Assembly (NCBI GenBank): GCA_013698305.1
Contig: JACCVC010000138.1
Location: 1-14,598 of the forward strand
Length of the DNA stretch: 14,598 nt
From: Chloroflexia bacterium
Lineage (GTDB): Bacteria > Chloroflexota > Chloroflexia > Thermomicrobiales > UBA6265
Direction: 5' to 3'
This document shows positions 7,038-14,100 of this stretch, piece after piece (position 1 is the stretch's first letter; every line of letters begins with the position of its first letter). Made by a program: the position numbers and the translations under genes. Below the pieces are notes generated by a model. The model saw only the letters and a list, made by a program, of their open reading frames with translations. It was not told the DNA's origin and made no database searches.

Positions 7038-7951
7038 CACAACCTCACCTGCGGGTTGGCCCAGCCGTACGCAATATCGGCAAGCAGGTTGGCGATGGTG
7101 TACATCGCCGCGAACAGCACGACGGCCGCCATCACCACGGCAAAGTCTCGGTTGAGCAACGCCTGCACCGTCACCCTGCCCATGCCGGGCCAGGCGAACA
7201 CCTGCTCGACCACCACCGCGCCCTCGATCAGGCGACCGATCTCCAGTCCGGTCAAGGTGATCAGCGACACACTCGCGTTCTTCAGCGCGTGACGCCACAG
7301 AATGATCCGGTCACCAAGACCCTTGGCCTTGGCGGTGCGGATGTAGTCCTGTCCGAGCACATCCAGCATCGTCGATCTGGTCAATCGCGCGTACCGCGCG
7401 GTGCTCAGTGCCGCCAGCGTGACGGAGGGCAGGATGATGTGGTCGAAGCCGCCCCGACCGCTCGTCGGCAGCCAGTTCAGCCGCACCGAGAAGAAGAGGA
7501 TCAGCAGCAGGCCAAGCCAGAACCCCGGCACCGCCTGCCCGGCCACGGAAATGACCCGCGCAAGCTTGTCCCACCCGGACCCGTGCCGCGTGGCCGAGAG
7601 GATGCCGAGCGGAATACCGACGGTGAGCGAGATCAGCAGAGCCACGCCGCCGAGTTGCAACGTCGCCGGCAGCCGTTCGAGCACGATTTCCATCGCGGGT
7701 CGCCGCTCCCGCGTAGAATCGCCGAAGTCGCCCTGGACCGCGTCGCCGATGAACCGAGCGTACTGCACGACGAGCGGATCATTGAACCCCATCCGCTCCC
7801 GAATCGCTTCGATTCCCTCCAGCGACGTGTCCAGCGGCGCGAACAGCAGCACCGGATCGCCCGACGCTCGCACCATGAAGAACACGGCCGTCAGGGCGAG
7901 AAAGATGACGATGATGCCCGAGACAAGGCGACCGAGCAGGTACCCTCGCAT
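7037..7951 (-). CDS. ABC transporter permease, DppB/OppB type
   Basis: DppB-type pore subunit of the second importer, 304 residues. The start ATG at 7951 gives the standard family opening MRGYLLGRLV followed by a membrane helix and GDPVLL. The ribosome site is weak (a GGGG about 8 bases upstream), so translation may be modest relative to the SBP. The EAA loop is at ~196-212 (DVLGQDYIRTAKAKGLG), followed by the conserved VFAWPGMGRV segment near 251-260. The C-terminus ends ADIAYGWANPQVRL. The gene is separated from the SBP by 102 bases containing the 7989-8017 palindrome, and is fused by a TGATG overlap to the DppC gene. Confidence 0.95.
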   Translation of the reverse strand: MRGYLLGRLVSGIIVIFLALTAVFFMVRASGDPVLLFAPLDTSLEGIEAIRERMGFNDPLVVQYARFIGDAVQGDFGDSTRERRPAMEIVLERLPATLQLGGVALLISLTVGIPLGILSATRHGSGWDKLARVISVAGQAVPGFWLGLLLILFFSVRLNWLPTSGRGGFDHIILPSVTLAALSTARYARLTRSTMLDVLGQDYIRTAKAKGLGDRIILWRHALKNASVSLITLTGLEIGRLIEGAVVVEQVFAWPGMGRVTVQALLNRDFAVVMAAVVLFAAMYTIANLLADIAYGWANPQVRL

Positions 7952-7988
7952 GTGCGACCCCGTGATCGTTGGTGCGTTGCGGCTCGGC

Positions 7989-8022
7989 GGGCGGACGACT
8001 CTTTTGGAGGTCCGCCCCTACG
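7989..8022. repeat. Intergenic palindrome (copy B) between SBP and DppB genes
   Basis: GGGCGGAC (7989-7996) pairs perfectly with GTCCGCCC (8010-8017); an inner CTC/GAG (7999-8001 with 8007-8009) can extend the stem past a two-base bulge. Read on the minus strand the element begins CGTAGGGGCGGACC (8022-8009), 13 of 14 identical to the head of the palindrome at 6073. It lies 37 bases after the SBP stop in the operon transcript and could lower permease expression or protect the SBP message. Confidence 0.6.
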
Positions 8023-8053
8023 AGACGTCGACATTGTCTTTTGCGACAGGAAC

Positions 8054-9634
8054 CTAGACGCTCGGCTCCGCACTCCCCATCCACATGAACTCGTCCGGTC
8101 GCGGCTCCCAGGCTACTTCGTTCGATACGCCGTAGATATCGTGCTGTTGCCACAGGAACAACCAGCCAGCGTCCTCGTAGACCATCTGCTGAACCTGGTC
8201 CCAGATCTCCTGCCTCGCCTCGGCATCGACGAGGACGGTCGCCTCCGCGATCAGCTCTTCCACTTCTGGATTGGTGTAGCCGCTGTAGGTGGAATCGCCA
8301 ACGAACAGAAACGCGAGGGTTCCGTAGGCGTCGAGCGCCGGCCCCCAACCGAGGTAGAACATGTCGCCAGTGTTCCGGCCCACGATCTTCTCCAGGTGGG
8401 TGCCCCACTCGTTGTAGAGAATCTCAACGTTGATGCCTACCTCTCCAAGGGATGCGGAGATCGCCAGCGCAGCGTCCGTGTCCATTGGGTACCGCCCCTG
8501 CGGCGCGTCCATCGTCACCGTCAGTTCGCCCGGCTCGTATCCCGCTTCGGCGATCAGCTCTCGGGCGCGCTCGGGATCGTACGGGTACGGCTCGATCTCG
8601 GTGTTCACCTCGGGGTTCAGGGCCGAGAGCGACCCCGCCATGCGGGTGGCCTGCCCCTGGAAGATGCCCGCGATGATGCCATCGACATCCACGCCGTAGT
8701 TCACCGCCTGGCGCAGCCGAATGTCGTTGAAGACACTGTCTTCCCGATTGTTGACGAGCGCGACGTAATTGACCCGCGATGATGGGATCGCCGCGATCCT
8801 GGCGTTGTCGCTCTCCTCGACGTTCGAGATCGAATCGACCGGAATGTCCTTGACGATGTCAAGCTCATCCGCCAGCAGCGCCGCCATGCGAGAGCTGAAC
8901 TCTGGCATGAACCGGAACTCGACCTCCTCGACGTTGACGTCGTTGTGCCAGTAATTCTCGTTTCGCTCGGCCAGCAGATTCTGTCCGCGAGTCCACTCCA
9001 CAAACCGGAACGGCCCGGTGCCGCTCGGCGCCTCGGCATAGGCCTCCCAACCGATCTCGTCGATCAGCACGGTGTCAACCGGATGAAGCTCGGCGAGCCG
9101 CTCGGCGATAAGTGGGAATGGATCGGTGGTCCCGATGCGGAAGGTCATGTCGTCAACGATGGTGATCTCGGAAAACTGCTCCCACCGCTCGAGATAGTGG
9201 CTCTCGTTCGCGGGATCCAGCGCCCAGTCGATCGCGGTCTGGAAATCGGTTGCGGTCAGCGGATTGCCGCTGTGGAAGGTGATGTCCGGGCTGACCAGGG
9301 TCAGTTCCCAGGTGAGGTCGTCGATGTTCGTCAGCTCGCATAGCCACGGCCCGACTTCGTAGTTCTGTTCCGGATCGCGAAGCAGCGTCCGATCATACAT
9401 GTGGGCGATCTGGATGCCGGTCGTCCAGTCGACGATGGCGTTCGGCATCAGGGTGAGCGGGTCGGAGCCGAGCGCAATCACTACCTGTTCCAGCATCTCT
9501 TCCTGGGCGGAGGCGTTCAGCACGCCGTATCCGAGCGAGCCTGCCACGGGCATCCCCAGCGCCATCGCGCCCAGCGGGACGGCAGCGGTCTTCGTGAAAC
9601 TTCGGCGGGAGAGATTCATCTTTGACTGTGTCAC
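8054..9634 (-). CDS. ABC transporter substrate-binding protein, family 5 (Dpp/Opp type), Tat-exported
   Basis: Binding protein of the second importer. The chosen start is GTG at 9634, with GGGGA at 9644-9640 five bases upstream, giving 526 residues; an ATG five codons later (9619) is possible. The open frame runs far upstream, but that part is antisense to the dehydrogenase gene and not real. The N-terminus is a good Tat signal: SRRSFTK at residues 9-15, matching the SRRxFLK consensus, then a hydrophobic stretch and ASAQEE, an AxA cleavage-type site, with no lipobox cysteine. Family-5 features include an early SDPLTLMPN segment, DITFHSGNPLTATDFQTAID, GTGPFRFVEW, and VNYGVDVDGIIAGIFQG near the hinge. 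It is clearly divergent from the SBPs at 3-2344. First gene of an operon with permeases, an M24 hydrolase and an oxidoreductase. Confidence 0.94.
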   Translation of the reverse strand: MTQSKMNLSRRSFTKTAAVPLGAMALGMPVAGSLGYGVLNASAQEEMLEQVVIALGSDPLTLMPNAIVDWTTGIQIAHMYDRTLLRDPEQNYEVGPWLCELTNIDDLTWELTLVSPDITFHSGNPLTATDFQTAIDWALDPANESHYLERWEQFSEITIVDDMTFRIGTTDPFPLIAERLAELHPVDTVLIDEIGWEAYAEAPSGTGPFRFVEWTRGQNLLAERNENYWHNDVNVEEVEFRFMPEFSSRMAALLADELDIVKDIPVDSISNVEESDNARIAAIPSSRVNYVALVNNREDSVFNDIRLRQAVNYGVDVDGIIAGIFQGQATRMAGSLSALNPEVNTEIEPYPYDPERARELIAEAGYEPGELTVTMDAPQGRYPMDTDAALAISASLGEVGINVEILYNEWGTHLEKIVGRNTGDMFYLGWGPALDAYGTLAFLFVGDSTYSGYTNPEVEELIAEATVLVDAEARQEIWDQVQQMVYEDAGWLFLWQQHDIYGVSNEVAWEPRPDEFMWMGSAEPSV

Positions 9635-9824
9635 GACGGTCCCCTTTCTCTGGTGAAGGATACTCACTAAGCCACAATGGCACGAAGCGCAAACGCATCC
9701 ACCAGACCCTGCCGTCTGATGGTCGAACCGGATTGAGCCAACCCGTCGGGTTGATGCGGATAATCGGATCCGGAAAACCTGTTGCAAATCCTTGGGCAGG
9801 AACACGATGCATTCTGAACGCTGT

Positions 9825-9845
9825 GGGGCACAATAGCAATGCCCC
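9825..9845. promoter_or_regulatory. Inverted repeat overlapping the operon-2 promoter, candidate operator
   Basis: GGGGCA (9825-9830) and TGCCCC (9840-9845) form a perfect 6-base inverted repeat with a 9-base centre. It covers the -10 element (9835-9830) and part of the spacer of the minus-strand promoter, the usual place for a repressor site. The binding protein is unknown and no regulator gene is in the window. Confidence 0.4.
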
Positions 9846-9858
9846 CATGGGCTGTCAA
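9830..9858 (-). promoter_or_regulatory. Sigma70-type promoter of the second importer operon
   Basis: On the minus strand, TTGACA (9858-9853) is an exact -35 consensus. It is followed by a 17-base spacer and TATTGT (9835-9830), matching 4 of 6 -10 positions. Transcription would begin near 9823 and leave a leader of about 190 bases before the SBP start at 9634. The leader contains CAACCC/GGGTTG (9739-9744 with 9748-9753) around a 3-base loop. The rest of the 264-base divergent gap shows no convincing plus-strand promoter for the dehydrogenase. Confidence 0.6.
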
Positions 9859-9898
9859 GGAAGCGATCGAGCTTCCCGAGCTGGAGCGACTGTTTGTG

Positions 9899-10834
9899 AT
9901 GACCACCACCAACCCTTCGAACTCTTCCGCGATCTCGACCGTGGCCGTCGTTGGCGCCGGGTTTCTCGGACGCCAGATCGCCGCGATGACCGCCGCCTCG
10001 GGCCGAGACGTCCGGATCACCGACGCGATCCCGGAGGCGATGTCCACCACCCACGACTGGCTCCGGACCTACCTCGCCTCTCCTGTCGCTGACAAGAAAC
10101 TGGAGTGGGACCTGGAGGACGTGCTGGCCCGGATTGTTCCCGTCCCCACGCTGGCAGACGCCCTGGACGGCGCGGACCTGATGATCGAGGCGGTGCGGGA
10201 GGACCTCGAGACCAAGCGTGCGGTCTTCGAGGAAGCCTCCCGCCGGAATCCGCTTGCCTACCTTGCCACCAACAGCTCGTCGATCGCCTCGTCCCACCTT
10301 GCCGATGTCGTCAGCCAGACCGACCGGCTGGCCAACCTCCACTTCTTCCCCGAGTTCTGGAGCCGGGCGATGGTCGAGTTGATGAGTTGCGGCGAAACAT
10401 CGGACGAAACGCTGCTCACCCTCGCCGGATTCGGACGGTCACTCGGCCTCTTTTGCGCGGTGGTGGACGGGCAGAGCAAGGGTTTCATCATCAACCGGGT
10501 CTGGCGGGCGGTGAAGAAGGAGGCGCTCAAGGTGGTCGACGAAGGACACGCCTCGCCCGAGGATGTCGACCGGCTCTGGGCGTTCTTCTGGGGGATCAAC
10601 TACGGACCATTCGCGATGATGGACCGGATCGGGTTGGACGTCGTCGCCGACATTGAGGACACCTACATCGCCGTCGCCACCGACCCTATGGACCGGCGTT
10701 CATCGACGCTGCACGACCTGGTCGCCGGCGGCGAGCTCGGCGTCAAGAGCGGCCAGGGCTTCTACCACTACCCCAATCCCGCCTACGAAGCACCGCATTG
10801 GCCCTGCGTGAGCGAGTCCAATGACAAACCGTAG
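9899..10834 (+). CDS. 3-hydroxyacyl-CoA dehydrogenase family protein
   Basis: NAD-dependent 2-domain dehydrogenase of the 3-hydroxyacyl-CoA dehydrogenase family, which oxidises L-3-hydroxyacyl-CoA (or related 3-hydroxy acids) in fatty-acid or side-chain breakdown in the cytoplasm. The ATG at 9899 gives 311 residues starting just before the Rossmann fold; GTG at 9896 is an equal alternative, and GGAG at 9883-9886 is the nearest ribosome site. The frame is open back to an ATG at 9839, a less likely start. Motifs: GAGFLG at 19-24, S126 in NSSSI, H148 in LHFFPE and E160 in MVELM (the catalytic pair), N199 in GFIINR, and GVKSGQGFYHYP at 281-292. The usual HFFNP reads HFFPE, so it is not a standard beta-oxidation enzyme and substrate is open. 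It is transcribed divergently from operon 2. Confidence 0.9.
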   Translation: MTTTNPSNSSAISTVAVVGAGFLGRQIAAMTAASGRDVRITDAIPEAMSTTHDWLRTYLASPVADKKLEWDLEDVLARIVPVPTLADALDGADLMIEAVREDLETKRAVFEEASRRNPLAYLATNSSSIASSHLADVVSQTDRLANLHFFPEFWSRAMVELMSCGETSDETLLTLAGFGRSLGLFCAVVDGQSKGFIINRVWRAVKKEALKVVDEGHASPEDVDRLWAFFWGINYGPFAMMDRIGLDVVADIEDTYIAVATDPMDRRSSTLHDLVAGGELGVKSGQGFYHYPNPAYEAPHWPCVSESNDKP

Positions 10835-11155
10835 GGACCGACCTGGAGCCGGACCTGAGCCAAGTGGAAGGATCGGTCCGCGTCCACAGCAAGTGGTGAA
10901 TCGGGTCCAGCACTTACGTGTCTCATGCGTATCGAACCAGGACAACACATTGCATCTCCACGACCAACGGCGTAGGATAGCTGTACTTGCAAGACGAAGA
11001 TGTCTGAGATTGAAGCGCAGTCTATGACGTACCCATTCGATGCTGGTGGCGCGACCTGAATGGCACATCCGTGAACAGTACGTCCGAGAACCGCTCTTTT
11101 ACCGACAGGAGGGTCGCCATCTCGCCTTCGGTTCGCATGCCAGGAGGTTCACGCC
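10835..11155. other. Non-coding gap between dehydrogenase and third importer
   Basis: About 320 bases without a convincing gene. Short open frames here have no ribosome sites and no recognisable composition. It holds a weak 7-base inverted repeat just after the dehydrogenase stop (GGACCGA 10835-10841 with TCGGTCC 10873-10879, long loop), the candidate promoter at 10950-10978, and AGGAGG at 11142-11147, the ribosome site of the next gene. Confidence 0.6.
10950..10978 (+). promoter_or_regulatory. Candidate promoter for the third importer operon
   Basis: TTGCAT (10950-10955) is separated by exactly 17 bases from TAGGAT (10973-10978), a common variant -10 in GC-rich bacteria. The -35 keeps only TTG of the consensus. 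The leader would be about 170 bases. Plausible but moderate support. Confidence 0.35.
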
Positions 11156-12928
11156 ATGTCCAGGAAGGTACGATTGGGCTCGCGGCATTCCCGTCGACGA
11201 TTTGTGCAAACCAGTGGCGCCGTCGGGCTCACGCTCGCCGCGTCAGCCCGTGGCGACCTCGCGGTCGCGCAATCCGCGACGCCCGAAGACAGCGCGCAAG
11301 CGCCATATTATGAAGACACCGAAGGGCCCCCTCAGCCGGGCGGCGACGTTCGGTTCCTCCTCTATGAAGACCCGAACTCGCTCAACCCCATTCTGGGATC
11401 GACCTCGATCGCGATCCAGGTGGTGGCTGCCATTCAGGAGGGCCTCACCCGGAACGACCCGGATGGCACGTTCGTTCCCCTTCTCGCCGCCGAGTTGCCG
11501 ACACAGGAGAATGGTAGCGTCTCGGAAGATCTGCTCACGGTCACCTGGACACTCAAGGACGGTGTGACCTGGTCAGATGGAGAGCCGTTTACCAGTGCCG
11601 ACGTGCTGTTCACCTGGGAAGCGGCCCGCGATGCCGCCAACGGCTCAACCGTTGTGTCCGATTACCAATTGGTCACCGATGTGCAGGCGCCGGATCCGCT
11701 GACGGTCGTGGTGACGTATTCCGATTTCAACGCCGGCTACCTCGATCAGTTCCCCTGGATTCTGCCCGTGCATGCCACCGGTGACGTCGCCGACATGCGC
11801 AACTGGGCGTTCAACCGTGCTCCCATCGGCACCGGTCCGTTCAAGCTCGACGAGTGGTCGTCCGGGCAGTTTCTCGACCTGTCTCCCAACGAGAACTATC
11901 GGGAGGAAGGCAAGCCGTATCTGGACGGCTTGATCTTCCTGGTTGTGCCCGATGAGTCGGTGCGCACTGCGATGATGATCGAGGAAAGCGCCGAGATCAT
12001 GCTCTGGTCTGGTCAGGCGGCGGATGAGCAGATCGCCGCGGCAGGCGTCGGGGCGTCTCGCACCGCCCCCGGCATCTGGGTGGTCGAGATCCACTTCAAC
12101 CTCTCGCAGCCGTTCGATGACGACCCTGGCGTTGACCCGCCCCACCCCATCCTCGGTAATGTCCGCGTTCGGGAGGCGATCACACTCGGTGTCAATCGTG
12201 ACCGTATCACCCAGGAGCTGATCACGGGAACCGTCTTCGAGCTGGATTCGCCGCTTGATGTCGGCTGGCTGGATTGTCAGGTCGAGCCCTTCAGCTACGA
12301 TCCGGAAGCCGCCATGGCCCTGCTCGACGAAGCCGGATGGCGCGATGAAGATGGCGATGGCATCCGCGAAGCGCACGGCATCGAGACGGTTGAGGACGGA
12401 ACTCCGCTCTCCCTGATGATGAATGGATACACCGGTTTCGACACGCTCGACCTGATCGAGCTCGCTGTGCAGGAGGACCTGCTAACCATTGGCGTCGACG
12501 TACAGATTGAGAACCAGGAGCTCGCGGTCATTTTCGGCACCTGGGAGGACGGATCGCCTCGCATGATCGGTGACTATGACCTTCTGATCTACGACTCCGG
12601 CTTCTTCGCCGAGCCCGGCGCGGATATCGCCAACCAGTACGCCCCCGACCAGGTGCCGAATGCCGACAACCCCGGCGGTGAAAACATCTACCGATGGGTC
12701 CGGGACGATGTAGGTGAGTGGATCACCGCCGCCAACTCTTCCCCGGATATCGAGGTTCGGCGCGAGAACTTCTGCAATGTCGCCATGGCGCTGCGCGAGG
12801 ATGTCGTGACCTTTCCCATTCTCCAATTCTCGGAGGGCAGTGCCTACTCCAACAGGCTTCACGGCTTTGCGGTCAGCACCTGGGAATGGGCCACCTGGGA
12901 TGCCGCGAACTGGTGGCTTGAGGAGTAG
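11156..12928 (+). CDS. ABC transporter substrate-binding protein, family 5 (Dpp/Opp type), Tat-exported
   Basis: Binding protein of the third importer, 590 residues, slightly longer than the other two. The ATG at 11156 has a perfect AGGAGG (11142-11147) eight bases upstream. The Tat signal is SRRRFVQTSG at residues ~12-21, followed by a hydrophobic stretch and an AVAQSA cleavage-type region, without a lipobox cysteine. A short Gln/Pro/acid-rich linker leads to QPGGDVRFLLYEDPNSLNPI, the usual family entry. Other features: DGVTWSDGEPFTSADVLFTW, APIGTGPFKLDEW, VREAITLGVNRDRI, and DEDGDGIRE near residue 400, an acidic turn common in these proteins. Sequence differs clearly from the other SBPs, implying a different ligand. 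A very strong stem-loop lies between this gene and its permease. Confidence 0.94.
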   Translation: MSRKVRLGSRHSRRRFVQTSGAVGLTLAASARGDLAVAQSATPEDSAQAPYYEDTEGPPQPGGDVRFLLYEDPNSLNPILGSTSIAIQVVAAIQEGLTRNDPDGTFVPLLAAELPTQENGSVSEDLLTVTWTLKDGVTWSDGEPFTSADVLFTWEAARDAANGSTVVSDYQLVTDVQAPDPLTVVVTYSDFNAGYLDQFPWILPVHATGDVADMRNWAFNRAPIGTGPFKLDEWSSGQFLDLSPNENYREEGKPYLDGLIFLVVPDESVRTAMMIEESAEIMLWSGQAADEQIAAAGVGASRTAPGIWVVEIHFNLSQPFDDDPGVDPPHPILGNVRVREAITLGVNRDRITQELITGTVFELDSPLDVGWLDCQVEPFSYDPEAAMALLDEAGWRDEDGDGIREAHGIETVEDGTPLSLMMNGYTGFDTLDLIELAVQEDLLTIGVDVQIENQELAVIFGTWEDGSPRMIGDYDLLIYDSGFFAEPGADIANQYAPDQVPNADNPGGENIYRWVRDDVGEWITAANSSPDIEVRRENFCNVAMALREDVVTFPILQFSEGSAYSNRLHGFAVSTWEWATWDAANWWLEE

Positions 12929-12958
12929 TCGGCGAGGATTGTTAACGGCTCGGTTGTT

Positions 12959-12995
12959 GAGGCGTGATCCTGGCGTCCTGCCGGGATCACGCCTC
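12959..12995 (+). terminator. Strong stem-loop between SBP and permease genes
   Basis: GAGGCGTGATCCTGG (12959-12973) pairs with CCGGGATCACGCCTC (12981-12995): 15 pairs with one G-T, around a 7-base loop. It starts 30 bases after the SBP stop and ends 9 bases before the ribosome site of the permease gene (13005-13011). Without a T tract it is more likely a leaky terminator or RNA-processing/stabilising element than a full stop, which would give more SBP than permease. Confidence 0.7.
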
Positions 12996-13020
12996 CCAGC
13001 GCTCGGTGGAGACGATATCG

Positions 13021-14010
13021 ATGGGCGCATACGTCCTACGCCGTGTGCTTTGGGCCATTCCCCTGTTGCTGTTCGTCAGCGTCGTCGTGTACGGTCTGCT
13101 GGAATTGTCACCTGGTGGGCCGACATCGATGTACATGCGCCGGGGCACGGGCATGAGCGCGGCAGACCTCGCCGCTGTCGAGGAATCGCTCGGGCTCAAC
13201 GACCCCGTGTACCAGCAGTACGGGCGCTGGTTGTGGAATGTCGTCCAGGGCGACTTCGGTATGGCGACCACCTCTTCTCGACCCGTCAGCGATGAAATTC
13301 TCGACCGGCTGCCCAACACCCTGTACCTGATGGGTATCGCCTGGGCCGTTAGCCTGCTGATCGCCATTCCCATCGGCGTTTACTCCGCCATCAGGCAGTA
13401 CTCGAAGTTCGATCATGTCGTGACGGCGCTTACGTTCGTCGGGCAGAGCATCCCATCGTTCTTTCTGGGGCTCATCCTGCTCTTCATCTTCTATATGCGA
13501 CTCGATAATCCGTTCAGCGGTGGCCCGCTGTTGCCCTCGGGTGGCGTGCAGACGATTGGCGCCGATCTGACTGGTTTCGCCCTGATCAAGGATCGAGTGG
13601 CGCATCTCATCCTGCCGGTGACGATGCTGGCGGCAACCTGGGTCGCGTGGTACTCGCGCTTTCTGCGTGCCTCGATGCTCGAAACGATTCACCTCGACTA
13701 TGTACGCACCGGCCGCGCCAAAGGGCTCAGGGAGCGCACCGTTATTGTCCGCCACGCGTTTCGCAATGCCGCCGTTCCGCTCGTCACGCTGATGGCGCTG
13801 GACCTGCCGCTCCTGTTTTCCGGCGCGCTCTTCGCGGAGGTCATTTTCTCCTGGCCCGGCATGGGGCGACTCTTCTTCCAGGCAGCAGAGCGCCGGGACT
13901 TCGGAATCCTGATGGCCGTTGTCATGATTACGTCGTTCCTGATCATCGTTGGCAATTTGCTCGCCGACATTGCCTACCGGCTACTCGACCCGAGAATCAA
14001 GCTCAGGTAG
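13021..14010 (+). CDS. ABC transporter permease, DppB/OppB type
   Basis: DppB-type pore subunit of the third importer, 329 residues. The ATG at 13021 is preceded by GGTGGAG (13005-13011) at 9 bases. An upstream in-frame ATG at 12964 falls inside the stem-loop and is unlikely. Features: MGAYVLRRVL then a long membrane helix, LSPGGPT in place of the usual PGDP, SIPSFFLGLILLFIF near 143-157, EAA loop at ~221-237 (ETIHLDYVRTGRAKGLR), FSWPGMGRLFF, and a C-terminus ending ADIAYRLLDPRIKLR. The insertion between residues ~160 and 190 makes it longer than the other two DppB proteins here. A DppC gene follows after 90 bases. Confidence 0.95.
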   Translation: MGAYVLRRVLWAIPLLLFVSVVVYGLLELSPGGPTSMYMRRGTGMSAADLAAVEESLGLNDPVYQQYGRWLWNVVQGDFGMATTSSRPVSDEILDRLPNTLYLMGIAWAVSLLIAIPIGVYSAIRQYSKFDHVVTALTFVGQSIPSFFLGLILLFIFYMRLDNPFSGGPLLPSGGVQTIGADLTGFALIKDRVAHLILPVTMLAATWVAWYSRFLRASMLETIHLDYVRTGRAKGLRERTVIVRHAFRNAAVPLVTLMALDLPLLFSGALFAEVIFSWPGMGRLFFQAAERRDFGILMAVVMITSFLIIVGNLLADIAYRLLDPRIKLR

Positions 14011-14100
14011 GGGCCGGCACATGTAACCTCGAGTCGCAGCTGGTGCTGACGCTGAGCGAAGCGCCTGCCCGAGATCTGCCTGACCGATGGGAAAGCATCC

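Noticed and set aside
7289..8782. 497-codon open frame on the plus strand
   Set aside because: It lies antisense to the DppB and SBP genes, has no recognisable domains, and shows Arg/His-rich shadow composition.
9635..10342. Upstream extension of the operon-2 SBP reading frame
   Set aside because: It would precede the Tat signal, span the promoter and run antisense to the dehydrogenase. The ribosome site supports the GTG at 9634.
10835..10879. Inverted repeat GGACCGA/TCGGTCC after the dehydrogenase as a terminator or a further copy of the palindromic repeat
   Set aside because: The stem is only 7 pairs with a 31-base loop and no T tract. The CGTAGGGACCGACC start resembles the repeat head but overlaps the stop codon and the tail does not match.
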